From positions 5,339,280 to 5,403,279 of the forward strand of contig NC_080710.1 in NCBI RefSeq assembly GCF_019097595.1: 64,000 nt of DNA, in the 5' to 3' direction. Under the pieces are notes generated by a model. It made no database searches and was not told the DNA's origin. It saw only the letters and a list, made by a program, of their open reading frames with translations. Source of the DNA: Hemibagrus wyckioides. Lineage: Eukaryota; Chordata; Actinopteri; Siluriformes; Bagridae. Every line of letters starts with the position of its first letter. Position 1 is the stretch's first letter. Below are positions 38,511 through 51,853 of this stretch, piece by piece. The position numbers and the translations under genes were made by a program.

Positions 38511-40059
38511 GCTATCGGAAATTATGATGTGCTGGACACACACTGATGTTGTATATTCTTTTAAAATTCTCACCACTTACTACACTACACACAATGCCCG
38601 AGGTGTGTTCAGGTTGGTGGGCGAACTTTTTTTTTTTATTAAAAAAAACTTCAAGGTTTATAAAACCGAACAAATGTGTCACAATACCAAACCATCAGAT
38701 AGTTATTCAGTGTCTGGATTAATGCACTATCTAAGTAAAGTTATTACATTACAGTGGCTACTACTTTTCAGTCTCCATTAGGTTTCCAGGAAACAATAAA
38801 GGTTTTATTTGGAACTGTTGGTGAGTCATTGTAGAAAAATTCACTTATATTTAATTTCTCAGGTTTAATATTGACATTGTGCAGCCAACCACCTATGAAA
38901 AACATTTGACTTTTGGCCCTTTTATAAAAGTCTCCATGCAACACACATGGCCTACAATAACTCCTGTGGATGAAAGCTCTTATTTCAAAGCTCACAGTGA
39001 TAAAGATTTTTTAAATACAAAAGACAAGAACTGGAATGACGGCATGTCCAAATACCTTGTTCAAGGGAGAAGGAAAAAAAAAAAGCAAAAGCCTGACTTG
39101 AAAGAAGGATTTGGAGCGGTCATTTGGCTACGGTTCACGCTACACACAAACAAAGACAAAGCTGCCTGTTTTCTACAAATGAACGTTCACAGACCTCTCA
39201 ACTTTCTGCCTACGGAGTATGTGGATCAGATTAAGTTGACCTACACCTTTTAGTTACAGGCCTATGCACTTAGAGCAACTTGTATAAAATGAAGTGTGGG
39301 TGTTTTTGTTTTTTTTAATTTAAAATCCACTTGGTTTTCATGAACACCGAAAATTCAATTTTGAATATTATATGCAAAAACAGGGATTTGGATAAAGTAT
39401 ACAGCTACAAGTAAGATGTTTCAAGTTCATAGCAACAGCAGAGGTTGATGTAAAATTATTTACATTCACACAATATCTAGCTACACAAGTGCTGGTCCTT
39501 CGACATAATAGTTACAACCAATCAACCCTTCGACCTTTTCCCTGTGAATTGAAACATAAGCTCTTCTTTTGATACTAATCTTTCCCCACTCATGTCATTT
39601 TGTTCAAAGGCTTATTGTCCTCTCAAATGTCATATTTGCAAAGTGGGAGGTCAATCTAAAATTACCAGTCTAGCTAGCTCATATTACAACTTCTTCAGAG
39701 AAACTGGTAGCATTGCTTATTTAAACTGAACTAAATGGTGGTAATTACACAATTCCCATTGATGCATGCTGGCAGTCAGGTTAAGTGAAATTCATTCATT
39801 CATCTTTAGTAAGGTCAGTTAGCTGGCTAGGCTAGTCAACATAAGCTAGTCCAGAAAAAATAAACTTCCAGTGTATTGGCCAGTCCTCCAGTCCACTATT
39901 TTGGTTTCCTGGACATTGACATATTGTAGTTTTTATGGCAATCTAGTTTGTTATAGTGTAAGTGTATAAATAATAACATAAATAAGTATATAGTCATATA
40001 ACACATTGTGTAAACTGTCCAGAGTGACTTACATTTATCTCATTTATACAAGGGAGCAA

Positions 40060-40395
40060 TCTCTTGGCGTCTCTTGGCATATACCAAACCCAGATCCTTC
40101 CCTCAGACTGCCACATATTGAAAGGTGATTCATCACTGCAGAGAAAACATATTATTTCCACTGCTCTAGAGCCCAGTGGCAGTGTGCTTTACACCACTCC
40201 TGCCAATGCTTGGCATTGCTCAAAGCCATTTTACGAAGCTTCAAACTTACAGTTCTCATCCTGATGCTGCTTCCAGAAGCTGTGGTCAATGATGCAGCAG
40301 GGAACAGGTGATTGTTATGTGCTATGTGGCCCAGCTCCCGAGTGAGTTTGCATGGTCTACAGCTTTGTGGCTGGACTTCCATTCTTATAGTTGAC
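40060..40395. mobile_element. degenerate fish DNA-transposon fragment
   Basis: Contains GGTGATTCATCACTGCAGAG, TTTCCACTGCTCTAGAGCCC, AGTGTGCTTTACACCACTCC and AATGCTTGGCATTGCTCAAA in the order known from a very common fish repeat with short TIRs. No ends with a target duplication were found. Confidence 0.55.
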
Positions 40396-42489
40396 TAAGC
40401 AGGGTAGAGATTCCACAAAGTGACCTGGAGCCCTACATTTAAAATATTTTTCAATAAAACATCTCGGACATCAAAGCTTGTCCCTGATACCTGGAGCTAC
40501 TTTGTCCATACTTAAATTTAAGAGCTAACACAATTCTAAGTATACTGTCCAAATACTGAAACTGAACGTAAAAAGCAATTACTATAGCAAGAAATAATAA
40601 TACCGGCAAATGCCTCAGTCTTGCCTTAATAAAACCAGGCTGAACCACCATTAGCCCAGCTTCCACACACAAATAATAATAATCAAATCACAGTGGCTGA
40701 GAGATTTTTAGCACGTTCAAAGAAATGGAATAAAAACTTCAAATCTTCTGTTTCTGTTTATCCATTCGCAAAGAATCTCAAAGAGTCTCATGACACAATT
40801 ATTAATTGTCCTCATGACAGTCCAAGTGTGCTGACTCAAACAAACAAAGAATTCAGAGGACCTCCTCAAGCAACTGGAGCATAAAAGCAGAGCAGTACAC
40901 TGTTAGCCAAGTAACAAACAATGGCAGCTTTATTAGAGCTCATTAATCCTACTTTTTATACAGGCCTTTGTGGGGTTTTTTTTCATCAGAATATTCAATC
41001 ATTGGAAGTCTTCAGTATACAGGACAAACTGTTAAAACCACAGGATGATTCATTATTTCCTCTGGCCAGCTAGACAGTAGGAACTTCTCCATTGTAAGAC
41101 TGAAATGGAAAAAAGCTAAGGGATTAAAAAAAGTACAGCGAAGAAACAGCAGCGTGATACAAAGGGAATGATTTAAAGTGTGTCATGAAGATCATGAGAC
41201 ATGAATACTTCCAAACCAAAACACATGTAAATGAACGTTTATTGCCTCTCAAGCTTTCTCACAAGTTTTACAAAAAAACATCCCATTTTGGTTGGAAATT
41301 TCCAGTCTACTCCAGAGTGTTAGTGATGACAAACAAAAACAGTGTGGCCCAAAATGGTTTATTCCTTGGAAACATTCTCGTTTTATGTTTACAGTTATGT
41401 TTAATGTTAGTTCTAATCCTTTTAGTAGTTTATAAAATTATAACAGCTATAAACATTCCTTCCCTTAACCCAGTGTTCTCTTGAAGTTTATATGTCAAGC
41501 ATGAACTCGGTGCAGGAAAACTGACGACTGGCAGTGTAGACTCCTTCAAAAAAGATTTTTAATTGCCTTGCACATTATCCAGCATACAAGTAAAAAACAA
41601 CAGTTTATTAATTAGTTAAAGAAAATTAATCAAAGGTTTCCAAAAAGAAGATTTGAGAATTCAACAACATTGTGTTCAGATCATTATGACTTAATTTTGA
41701 AAGAGCTGAAAAATGCTGAATCAGCCAACTGGATATTAGCGTCAACACTCTCCACCTCCATCCAACGAGCGATAAGTCCATCACCACAAATCAGCTTTAA
41801 TGGACTAACACTTGTTCGGAAGTATACGGGAATATTGCGCTTTTCGTTCGCATTGTGTCACACTGTGCGAGCGAGTTCCTTCATACAGAGCCTCTCAGAG
41901 CTGCATGCCTCTTAGCACACATGCTGATCTCTTAGCAACCTATATTTATACACAGAGATAGAGCGTGATGGCAAGACTGAAAGCACGGCGCACCCTGAGC
42001 AGCTGCAAGATTTGTAACCGTTGCCTCGCTCACATGACACATGGAACCGAGGGTAACGTTCTGGCCGAGTTTTTCTGTGCCCAACCTCACTCTCTGGTAC
42101 TAGCTTGACCATTGAAACTTTAGGACTGTGTAATGTAAGAAACAACACACTTGGGGAGAGGCTGTTATAGGAATATGCAAAGTGGACTTACTGTTTACAC
42201 CCAATTTTACATATATACATATTTACATATAATACAGATTTTTATCCATGTATTCTTCGATTTATAGTTAGCATGTGGTTTATTATCCATCCCGCCAATG
42301 TTATACTTCTTACTGTACAGTTTTACATATTCAGTAAAAGGATATCTTACACAGCACAATACACATCAGCATAAATTGCCACAATATTAATATTTGAGTA
42401 TGTTCAAGTTATGTTATGATCAAATATTCTAGTCATTTGAATAAAGCAATTAATTTAGATGTCTTTATATTTGAATAACAACTTTATAT

Positions 42490-43190
42490 CTGCTGAACAA
42501 CTTAATGAATTACTGACTGACTGAATGAATGATGGTATTACTGACTGTCAATTAGTGACTGACTAACTAACAATTGCTAACTGACTGACTGACAGAGAGA
42601 CAATTACTGACATAACTATTGATTAAATACTGACAATTACTGACTGCATGAATGGGAATTACTGGCCGAATAACATACTGGCTGATTGCCCGATATGTTG
42701 ATATACAAATGGAACAACTGATTGAATTATTGACTTGCAATTACTGACTGACTAACAATTACTGCCTGACTGACTGATGTACTGACTGAAAATTAATGAC
42801 TAGTGGTCAATTATTATTGATGAAACATTGACAGCTGCTGACTGACAATTACCGTCTGACAAAATGAATGACAATTACTCACTGTGAGAAAGTAAATGTC
42901 AGTAAGTCACTCAGTCAGTAGTTCATTCATTCAGTCAGTCGGAAATTGAGTAAGTAACTGTCAATAAATCACTCAATTACTGACTGACTAAATGAGCGAA
43001 AATGACTGACTTGACTGATGATTACTGTCTGAATGCTGTACTGACTGGATGACATACTGTTGGACTGAGCTACTGACTGGTCTACAGATTGAGTGAATGA
43101 CTCTCTGAATGAATGGTTAAAGTATTGACTGACTAATTACTGACATACTGTCTGAATTATTGACTGGCTGAATGCATAACTGACCGAATT
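42490..43190. repeat. degenerate (GACT)n/(GAAT)n tetranucleotide tract, 700 bases
   Basis: Dense ACTGACTGACTGAATGAATG-type sequence with scattered mutations; at 42895-42970 the complementary phase (CAGTCAGT, CATTCATT) appears, suggesting an internal inversion or independent growth. Confidence 0.85.
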
Positions 43191-44196
43191 TTTTGGAGAT
43201 ATCTCTGGCTATTGTTTAACAATGGCTAGCTATTGATGTTTTCTATGTACTTTCTTTCAAAATGCAGCAGCTAGAATGATCACTAAGGCAAAGTAAAAAA
43301 AACAAAACAAAACAAAACAACATATTACCTGAATACAGATTTCACCAAATTTGACCATGTTTTAACACGAAACATGCTTTTCTGACATGTGACACTATTT
43401 TGTAAATATTTACATATCAATATCTAATTTAATTTCCATTACTCAGATACTTATTGTATGACTTTTTAGTTTTCATCCTCCATCTTTTATTTAGCTGTTG
43501 GGCATGAAGCGTGCTATGGAAATAAACTTGCCTCGCCTTACTAACTCAACCCAGTATGTGTTTAGAAAGCTTACACTTTTTTTTTGGTAAACCAGTTTTT
43601 CATGGAACAACCCTATGACTATTATGGGGGAAAAAATGATTTTGCAAGCTCAGCAGGGAATGTCTGGTGTAGTTACAGAGGCATATTAGTAGAAGTTTTG
43701 TCTTTAAAGAAATAGGTTTTTGTGCATCCATGACTCACTCAGTCCATTCATTCATTTTATAGATTTAGCCCCTTCTCACTTTAAGGGTGCATTTGGGACA
43801 TTTTAACATTTCTGTCACTCTGTTTTCCCTACTGTAGACTCATTTTGGTGTGTGAGGTCAAGTGGTACAACATCTGTATCCACACTCAGTGAACAAAGTG
43901 AATATGAAGACATAGTCAAAGATCTTTGAGAATTTCAATTTTGTAAAACTCTCATGCTAGGATACGACTGGATTCTCATCACGTCCACTTGGCTTCAGCC
44001 ACAATGTCGAGCTTTAGTGGTCTTTAAAGTTCTACAGCTGCTGGAACAAACACAGAAGCTTCTTTCCTTCTCCAGGGAGATGGAAAGCATGAGGTACAAA
44101 CACACAGTGGTGTCCTGGGACCAATTACTCACCATAAGGAGGAGAGAGAGTTCAAAAGATTTAGAGAGCTCTCGTCTCTTTAAGGAAGCCACATGT

Positions 44197-44266
44197 GGCA
44201 AAACGGCTGCCTTCAGAGATGAATTAATGATTTTTTTTTTTTTTTTTTTTGGGCAAACGGCTGCCT
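44197..44266. repeat. T20 run with short insert, flanked by a 15-base direct repeat
   Basis: GGCAAAACGGCTGCCT (44197-44212) and GGCAAACGGCTGCCT (44252-44266) flank an 18-base stretch plus T20 (44231-44250). Confidence 0.7.
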
Positions 44267-44696
44267 ACTGCCTGGTTTCCAACTGACACAGATCGTGTGA
44301 AATTATGTTAGTTTCATTGCAGACTCTTCTGAATGGTTTTGTCTGTGTGCACGTTAATAAGACATTACACATCCAGCATGATATGACTCCCTGGCTTGTG
44401 CTAGTATCAAATTTAATATCATGCGTATTTCCCCATCATGGTTGATGATATTATCTAGGTTATGTGTTTAAAATATTTATTTACCTGCACCTGTGCTGTT
44501 GGGGAAACATTTTAATATTAAATGAACCTATGATCTCATTTGGCTCCTTCACACGTCATGGCTGGTTATTTGCTCTGCACATAACTTCACATGCATTTGC
44601 ATAATAGATTAACAGATAAAACCACACAGTTTTATTGTTTAAACAAAGCTGGCCCTAAGACATCAAGGTCTTCAGTTAACGTTCACATCATACATC

Positions 44697-45015
44697 AGAA
44701 TGTGGAAAAATGTGATCTCAGAAACTTGGCATAGCATGGTTGCTGATGCAAGACAGGCTGGTTTGAGTATTTCAGAAATGGTTGATCTCCCGGGATTTTC
44801 ACACACAGCAGTCTCTAGGGTTTACACAGAATGGTGTGAAAAACAAATAACATCCAGCGAGCATCAGTTCTGCTGGCAGAGATGGCTCAGAGGAGAATGG
44901 CCAGACTTGTGCGTGTAAGAAGGGAGTAACTCGAATAACCGCTCTTTTGATGGCTGTGGTGAGCAGAAACGCATCGCAAACAAGAGCTGAAGTCTACACT
45001 GAGTTCCATGAGTCT
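44697..45015 (+). mobile_element. Tc1-like transposon fragment (amino-terminal part of transposase)
   Basis: Translation from 44733 reads VADARQAGLSISEMVDLPGF then SHTAVSRVYTEWCEKQ, the paired-type helix-turn-helix of Tc1-like transposases of fish. It continues in a shifted frame with RMARLVRV and ITALLMAVVSRN-like codons. It ends without a catalytic DDE domain; only a 5' fragment is present. Confidence 0.8.
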
Positions 45016-45489
45016 GAGTCTGAAGTGTGCACAAGCTCAGGTATTTTTTTCCCAGGGTACTGTGTCAAATCTTCCTAGAAATGGTGTATGTACAATAATT
45101 ATCCCTCAATGACTAACTTTTTCTTGTGACTCAATGTCATGAGAACTAATGCAAAAATATCCAGGAATATCTGGAAATATCCATATCTTGATTTCCATAA
45201 ATTAGATTTTTTTTACCCTTACGGCTGAATATGGTATCAAGTGGAACATGCAAAAGAATTCATACTTTACTATGCACCACTACTATGTACGGGTCTAAAG
45301 TAGGTCCAGCAGTGATTCGGACCAGCTGATTTGTGCTTCTGTGCAGTTGGCCATGGAATGAGTATATACTTCCTTGAATCTTCTGGCAACTGCTTCTAAA
45401 CACACGGTTTTCATTGAACAAAATCATGACATTGGTGTTTTTTGGAAGAAGAAGATATATATATGTGTCACAAATACATTACTTTTCCT

Positions 45490-45630
45490 CACAAACACCA
45501 GATTGTTAGGAAGCTACTAATACACCCTTGCTCAGGGGCCCAACAGTATCACTGGTGCTGGGGCTTGAACCCTCAATCTACTAATCAGTAACCCAAAGCC
45601 TTAATCTTTAGGCTGCCTTGCATCATGGGA
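45490..45630 (-). mobile_element. tRNA-derived SINE relic
   Basis: Minus strand carries GGGTTCAAGCCCCAGCACC, an excellent B box, followed by GTTGGGCCCCTGAGCAAGG. Same general design as the copy at 23195. Confidence 0.55.
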
Positions 45631-47831
45631 AATCCTTGCGCCTTCTGAAAGTGCTGATGTCAGCACTATCTGATCCCGTGTGGAAGGTGTTGATTTGTCT
45701 CGAGTTTGGAAAATGATTTCAAAGCAACGGCAATATTTACACAGTCCTCATCCTCAGACATGGCATTTTCATTTTCTCTGTGATTGTTTGTGCTGTGTGG
45801 GAATAATTGCCAAGCAATTGATGTGGTTTTGTTTGATGTGGCCCAGCAAGCTTTTTAGAGCATGCTTACTACGGTCCATTAAGAAAAGAGTTTTGGGTAT
45901 GGGGTGTTTTGGGTTTTTTTCCTCTAAATATCCTGACCTGTTCTTGCAGGTCAGTGAAGGAACATTCAACAGTCCAAGTCAATACAATTGGATTATTGTA
46001 GTTTAACTATGTCTTGTAACCTAAGTTTTGCATAACTTGTGTTTTTTCGAAGGGTGTAAAAAATGTTCAAAATAAAATGTGTCCACAACTCATAGAACCG
46101 AATTTTACAGGGAAATTCTTTTTTTAATGGCAGAAAATTTTCACTGAGCTGCTTGTTTCCCAGGTTTCCACAAAGGAAACAAGTGTACAATTGAGTAATG
46201 CAGGTTTCAGTTTACATTGCATCATCATGCCTTGTTGTCAGGGTTTTGTACAAAGATGGAGTAGTGTCTCCTCTTGATGTTTTTTCCACAGAACACAGTT
46301 TGCATTGCATTGACTGAAATTATTGATCATCCAAGATCGCTGGCATTTCGTGTCATCAGTGAGATAGGGTGAATGTTGGCTTGATTATTTTATGCGAGTA
46401 CATGAGCATGTATTAGACAAATGCACCCTGAACTATGACTAATTCTGTACTGGCTATGTTACTCATCTATTCACAAACTTCTAAATAAAATTTGACTCAG
46501 ACCTTCTTCCTGTTCTTATTTTAACTCAAATCACCTAACTTGATGAATTCATCTATTTTCAGTTTCAGGCCTTGTCCAGGGATTCAGTTCAACCAAAAAG
46601 TTTTTCATACAAACCTGTCCCTTTAAGACAGACGTTCAGCATGTAAGACAGGTGTGCAAGGCAGAAGGGAGCCACTGGGGACAAACAATGTGTGCTGAGG
46701 CCAGGGCTGGGAGAGGAGAGCAGGACCCTGAGGGGGGGGTGAGACAGAGGACTGAGAGGGAGCAGCAGGAAATAACAATTAGCCTGTTCCATAGTCCCTG
46801 AGCAGCTGAGCTGAGAGCTGCATACTGGTAATTACTCCTCCTTGCTCTGCATGCACACTTTCACACATCTGAGGTGTGTGTCTGTGTGTTCACACTCTAT
46901 TAACACCTGCTGTGTTATTGTTCTGAGGAAATGAAACTAAATTATTACCTTATTGGTACAGGATGTAATGTGTTGAGCAGTTTTTAAATGATCTTCCCTG
47001 TGATAAGCTGAGTAAGGACAAGTCACTTTTGTATAGTTTCTAAATGATGTGATTTGGGTTTCTGTTCCTGAGCCATGTCCAGTGTCCAACTTCGATGGCT
47101 ACACATGTTGCAATGGAGCTAATCATGGAGCAATGTGTCAGTGAGGCCTGGTTGTGAAATTAAATAGAGGACTCAATTCTAGATCCATCAATACCTATTA
47201 GCAAAACATATACGTGTGGGAAACTTACACAAACACACCCACTGGGTTCATGCTGTTGTAGTTGTAATCCTTTCTTATGGGTTTGTGGTCTGCCCTTTTG
47301 TGTTGTTCGGACAATGAGTGCTTAATCTGTCTACTTGTCTCAAATGTCTCCTCCAAAGTCAAAGGAGGAGGATAGATGAAATAATCCATGTGTGCCAGTT
47401 GCTGCTGAAGACGAGTTACGGATGTGACGGCAAGGTGAATTAATGCAGGCCATTGACTGGCTGAGTGTTAAATTGTCACCAAAGTCCTCTGATTAATGTC
47501 TCTGGCTGGTAGCACTGCTCTACCAAATGAATCATTTTTATTGATTGACTTACAATAAGAATCTCATTCTTCTTTGGCTTAATCTTTGACCCACTAAGGT
47601 CAAGCGAGATTGGATCCCACATGGCTTCCTCATCACTTTCTTTGTGGGCTACACAGAGTAGATCACAACATAACTACTAAGTGCTAAGTGCCCTCTGTAT
47701 TCTTGCTAAAAAAGATAAAAGCATTGCCATATGATGCCTTTGTCTGATTTCACTAAGATAGGTTAACGACTTGGGTCTTGGATTTATTGTCAATGTCATA
47801 CTGTTCCTTTCTGTGGAAAAATTATCTATAG

Positions 47832-48926
47832 CAGGGTTACCCAACTTTTTTGTACCATGGACCGGTTTGGTACCGGACAATTTTCCTGCGGCCCGGGGGA
47901 ATTTATAAAGGGAGCTCATTTTAGCTAGATTATGCCGAGTTCACACTGCACAATTTTCAAAGTGGTCAGATCACTGTTGCTTTCACACTACATGACTATC
48001 TGGGGTAGAATTCAGTCACTGTTGTGTTCACACTGCACAATGGATCGGTGACAGGAGCTTTCACACCTCATGATTTCACAATAGGAAGAATCACAGATAA
48101 CTCTGTCTGGTCCGCAAACTGTATTTGACAATCAAACGAACGTGAGAAATAATAATGAAATAAAGCAAGATCACATGTGAGATCAGAGTTCTCACACGAG
48201 ACTGGAAATGTTACCCCACAAAAAAGTGCGCGATCCAAATGGTCAGTGCAGGGAACAAGGATTGGGTGTTCTGCAGAATTGACCAAATGAACAATTTTGC
48301 AATATGCTGCTGCTGATGTAGTTGGTCAAGCAAATGTTTCTGCTTTATTTCTGTTTGATGTAATTGTAAAGCTTATTTATTCCGATATAACTGTATTACA
48401 TTAATACATTTTTCCTGATAAAAACCTATAAACTCTATTAAACTATAATATTGTGCTCCAACTGAAGCCATGCTTGCTGATATTGTGGTCTATAACTCCT
48501 CCCCGTACTGACCGCTGCCCTGTATCTCGCTCTTTCATTGGCTGTAGGTCATAGCTGAGGTGGTTTTCAGTCAGAACTCCTTTCACACTGCAGGACTCAT
48601 CGGTGATTCGTTCAGATCGCGTCTAATTCACACTGCGCGATTGCCACTCCCGTGCACGAGCTCCAATTTGCCTCAGATTTCGGGCATTTGTCAGCGATTT
48701 AAACTAATCAGTGACTGAAAATCTGGGTTAAAATCGTGCAGAGTGAACTCAGCATTACTGATGTATGGAAAAACCCACGGCTGTGTCAAATGCGGGAGTG
48801 AAGCGCGGTGGAAGTGGCAATTTCTTTTAATAAAAGACATATAATTTTAAATTATATAAATAAAATAAGTTTATTGTTTCTTTCCGGCCCGGTACTGGTC
48901 TGCGGCCCGGTGGTTGGGGACCCCTG
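47832..48926. mobile_element. hAT-like non-autonomous element, split by a nested insertion
   Basis: Left end CAGGGTTACCCAACTT with GGACCGG and TACCGG; right end, reverse-complemented, CAGGGGTCCCCAACCACC with GGGCCG. These are the ends of a widespread vertebrate hAT family. The flanking eight bases do not match clearly, so it is old. Without the nested 822-base element about 270 bases remain. Confidence 0.72.
47933..48754. mobile_element. PIF/Harbinger-type non-autonomous element nested in the hAT-like element
   Basis: Left end TGCCGAGTTCACACTGCAC; right end, reverse-complemented, TGCTGAGTTCACTCTGCAC. TTA flanks on each side (47930-47932 and 48755-48757). 822 bases without coding potential; internally it repeats the motif TTCACACT several times. 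Confidence 0.8.
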
Positions 48927-49588
48927 CTGCATAATACCACATCAGTAACGCTATAATCTTCATTTCCAGTTAAACAATAACACAAAAGGGGATTAAGACT
49001 GGTGTAAACAGGTGAAACACACACACCTTCGATGTGTGAAGTCTGCAGGGGAGATGACGTGAATTAAATGCCAAGAAGTTCCAGTAAGTAGTATTTACGT
49101 CTTGATGCTACAGAAAGCTACACCAGGCCTACCTATAAATGTGCCTGGTTGCGGGTTTCCAGAAATAGGCACTCATAACAGGCCATGTGACGCATGTCAG
49201 CACACAGACTTTAAATATTTACAACTGTTGTGAATGATCATCCAAGCTGCCCACTTGGTTCAGCTGCTACAAATTCACTCTTTCAGCAAGTACAATGATA
49301 CAAGACGATGGATTCTTGTGATTAAATAAATGAACCTGATGCATTAAAATGATCGCCTCTTCTTGATTTCCTAGATTTTGCAAAGGGAGCTGAGGGCTTC
49401 CTTTAAGATGAATGACCTCGACCTTTGGAGACTAGACATGCACATGTCCAGCAACATTGCAAAAGTTGAACTTTATTCACACATGGAGCAACTTGGTGCA
49501 GGGACTAACAATGGGAGTAAAGACATGATCCCTAGGCACATGGCAATGAGCACATACTGCTTCTCCTTCATCTTGTATCATATGATCA

Positions 49589-49594
<6 letters not shown>

Positions 49595-49642
<48 letters not shown>
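49595..49642. repeat. (TA)24 microsatellite
   Basis: 48 bases of alternating TA followed by TACATACACATACATA. Able to extrude as a cruciform. Confidence 0.95.
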
Positions 49643-49646
<4 letters not shown>

Positions 49647-49744
49647 CACATACATATACACAAACACACTGATCAATTTTATATACAAATGCCAAATCCT
49701 TCAGAATATGTCATTTTAGTGATTTAGAATGCTAGGTTGCCACC

Positions 49745-50135
49745 CACTGATAGACATTTTTGCACTAATTGCATTTCATACTGTCACCTACTGCTGTTAT
49801 ATGTTATGTTATATGTTTACAAGATACCATTGTTTTTACAGTTCCTTTAGTTTGCACATTCTATTCTGTCTATTCTGCACATGTTTTTAGCACTATGTGT
49901 CCTGCATTGTCTTGTGTTGTTTGCACCTGGTCACACACGTTGCACTTCATGTAGCTAGGACAAACTTTCTGTCCCTAGCACTGTGTTGTTTTTTCTGTTT
50001 TGTAGTTATATGTTGTATGTTGTCTATGTAGCACCAGGGTCCTGGAGAAACGTTGTTTTATTTCACCATGTACTGCGTCAGCGATATATGCGGTTGAAAT
50101 GACAATAAAGCTTCTTGACTTGACTTGACTTGACA
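49745..50135 (+). mobile_element. retroposon 3' end with (ACTTG)n tail
   Basis: A T-rich non-coding body leads to GGAGAAACGTTGTTTTATTT and ATGACAATAAAGCTTCTTGA, then CTTGACTTGACTTGAC, a known type of fish LINE 3' end with a pentanucleotide tail. Confidence 0.5.
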
Positions 50136-50828
50136 TTACTGCTATGGCAACCAGTAGTAGGAACACCTACTGGCGACTTCATAATACAGTGATTGGTGAC
50201 TTGCAGTATGTGTGAATGTAGCATAATTAAACACTTTTAGACTTGCTGTTATAGGAAGATAATCAACTGGTGGTGTGACGTGACCTGAGGCAAAGTGGTT
50301 ATGTTATACCACAGATTTTATCTGTTTATATGTTATAACACATAGTACATTACAGCAGCTATAAACGTTTGTTCTCTCACCACATTTTTCTGGCTCTCTA
50401 ATAGTTAACAAGCCCTGAATGCTTCCCGTCTCGAAGGTTTATTTTGGACTGCAAACTGCTGACACTGGAGACTCCTTCTATACTTGCTACATAAATGTCT
50501 CCACAGACCAAGCATATTAATATATACCTTGCATTTAGAACTTCTGTCAGAGCAACAGTTGCAGGAAATAAGCCACAACTTTCTGACCAATCAGTACATT
50601 GTCAGAAACAGTGCTATGGATTTGAAGTTTTGGAATATTATTGAGATATATTCAATAAAAAATATACAAACTTATCTAAATACCATGATATTGTCCACCT
50701 CTACAGTGTTACAGATTGTTGGCACACAGTAACTGGTAGTGGTGTTTGAAATAAAAAGACACAACTGTCAACTGCAGCGCTCACATGAGCAAAGACCAGA
50801 GTGTGTCACAAGTATTCCTTCACACTGA

Positions 50829-51641
50829 GGCCCTGTCCACACGAAGGTGGGTATTTTTAAAACCGAAGCTTTTTTTATGCGGTTTGTCCGCTCGTCCACA
50901 CGCAAACGCAGCATCCGGTCACTGAAACCGAACATTTTTGAAAACTCCTGCCAGGGTGACGTTTTTCAAAATCTCCAGTCGCAGTGTTATCGTGTAGACA
51001 CTGAAACTGGAGATTTTTGGCTTGTGAACAGGATTGCCAGATTGGACTGGAGATTTCCAGCCGAACTAAAGCTTAAAACCCGCCCATTTCAAGAAATACC
51101 ACCCCAAAATGCATACTGTTATAACTAATACAATAACAAACAGTTATAACAATTAATAACTTTGTGATATCGGCTTAACGAGTAGAACAATTACAACAAC
51201 CAGCTAATCAAGACTGAAGTCTGACAGGACAGGACTCTCCTGAACCTTATTGGCTAAAAACTGAACCATATAATTAAAACGTCAACATTACATTTGAATA
51301 GAAGATGTTTATAATCAAAAATAAAAACTCGCCAGTTGCATCAAAAACCAGCCCAGATTTTATCAATCCACCCAATGCACTTTTTCCCGAGTGAGACGTG
51401 ACCAAAAGAAGCCCAATAGGGCAGAAAACCGCCCAATCTGGCAACACTGCTTGTGAAGTCGGTGTCTCAGGCTTCTGATTGGCCAACATGGCTTTACGGT
51501 TGAGATTATATTGCTACCTGTTGGTTTTGCATGCTCTTGACATCGCTTCAGATCGTGTTTTTGCGTTTTCATGTGGACGAGATTTTTTTCCGTTTTACAA
51601 ACGAAGGAGGAAAAAATACCCGTGTACGTGTGGACTAGGCC
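50829..51641. mobile_element. TIR element (PIF/Harbinger-like), split by a nested hAT insertion
   Basis: Left end GGCCCTGTCCACACG followed by GGGTATTTTT; right end, reverse-complemented, GGCCTAGTCCACACG followed by GGGTATTTTT. TGA flanks both ends (50826-50828 and 51642-51644), fitting a TNA three-base duplication. Ends are related to those of the element at 16877. The core is 384 bases after removal of the inner insertion. Confidence 0.75.
51029..51449. mobile_element. non-autonomous hAT element with perfect 8-base target duplication, nested
   Basis: Left end CAGGATTGCCAGATTGG; right end, reverse-complemented, CAGTGTTGCCAGATTGG. Flanked by CTTGTGAA at 51021-51028 and 51450-51457, a perfect eight-base duplication. 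421 bases, no transposase. Confidence 0.88.
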
Positions 51642-51789
51642 TGAATCAGGCACCTCTGAAGCTGCATCGTTTACACTATAATTTTTTGCTGATTGGTAAC
51701 ACACCCATATCAGAAGCACCTCATTTATTTTAGTTCTCAAGAGGCAAGCAGTCAGTCCAGGGTGTGGCACTGAGTTTCTAAGGTGGGAG

Positions 51790-51811
51790 GTGTGTGTGTG
51801 TGTGTGTGTGT

Positions 51812-51845
<34 letters not shown>
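51790..51845. repeat. (GT)n then (GA)n compound microsatellite
   Basis: About 22 bases of GT followed by about 30 of GA. Confidence 0.95.

Positions 51846-51853
<8 letters not shown>

Noticed and set aside
38879..39253. 124-codon + strand ORF
   Set aside because: No recognised motif, no promoter or splice context, lysine-rich run from an A tract; length is possible by chance.
41843..41870. Imperfect palindrome around GTGTCACAC with TCGCA/TGCGA arms
   Set aside because: Mismatches between the arms and no supporting context; within chance expectation for a 64 kb window.
42490..43190. CRISPR-like regular repeats
   Set aside because: Units are only four bases, contiguous without spacers, in a vertebrate-type genome.
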